Positions 12,847-12,869 of a stretch of DNA of 12,869 nt are shown piece by piece. Position 1 is the first letter of the stretch, and the number at the start of each line of letters is the position of its first letter. The notes beneath the pieces are model-generated. The model was not told where the DNA came from. It worked only from the letters and a program-made list of their open reading frames with translations, and ran no database searches. Made by a program: the position numbers and the translations under genes. The stretch is from an uncultured Collinsella sp. (lineage in GTDB: Bacteria; Actinomycetota; Coriobacteriia; Coriobacteriales; Coriobacteriaceae), in assembly GCA_900752425.1 (NCBI GenBank), contig CAADVE010000010.1:1-12869 (forward strand), given 5' to 3'.

Positions 12847-12869
12847 GCTTTTTGTAGACCACAAACAAA

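Noticed and set aside
1..12869. CRISPR array, rRNA or insertion sequence
   Set aside because: No regularly spaced identical repeats, rRNA-like sequence or transposase gene found on either strand.

Overview
The window reads as a chromosomal segment of a high-GC, Gram-positive gut actinobacterium. A Coriobacteriia member such as Collinsella is my best guess, from codon and base composition, the man-type PTS, and a relaxase and surface protein of types I associate with that group. The genus is inference, because there is no rRNA or other marker here. It joins a host part (about 1-3725) to a mobile element that fills most of the rest (about 3740 to the right edge).

Host part. Three consecutive genes encode a mannose-family PTS transporter: a fused IIAB (36-1025), IIC (1044-1862) and IID (1879-2799). 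A strong terminator follows, then the small PTS-associated gene manO/DUF956 (2920-3318) with its own 19-bp-stem terminator. The short gap to 3610 holds a run of palindromes, including a degenerate 62-bp repeat. A tRNA-Arg(CCT) with encoded CCA lies at 3611-3686 and is followed at once by a terminator.

Mobile element. The left flank (3726-4044) has no convincing gene. It holds GGGGTGAAA repeats and a 70-nt imperfect palindrome. Next come a divergently oriented XRE repressor (minus) and a membrane-anchored surface protein with a C-terminal zinc-ribbon-like region (plus), which share a repeat-bearing control region. After a terminator comes a 457-nt GC-rich segment packed with hairpins and repeats (5804-6260), a candidate oriT or replication origin. 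All remaining genes run leftward. In transcription order from the right they are a tyrosine integrase (TTG start), an unrecognised 228-aa protein, an excisionase-like winged HTH, a DnaB-type helicase core, MobC, a VirD4/TraG coupling protein and a MOBP-like relaxase. The last five are tightly packed, with a 1-nt stop/start contact, a 3-nt gap, an ATGA overlap and a 9-nt gap, and look like one transcript.

How it works together (inference). Int and the excisionase-like protein would move the element in and out of the chromosome. The helicase could unwind or replicate the excised circle. MobC and the relaxase would nick oriT, and the coupling protein would pass the strand to a conjugation channel. 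No VirB4 or other channel gene is in the window. What is visible is therefore an integrative mobilizable element carrying its own coupling protein, with a surface protein and its repressor as cargo. A 15/17 direct match (TAAAC-N-CCCCTG-N-GGGG) at 3745-3761 and 12830-12846 brackets it and could mark its ends. The tRNA 3' end itself is not duplicated inside the window.
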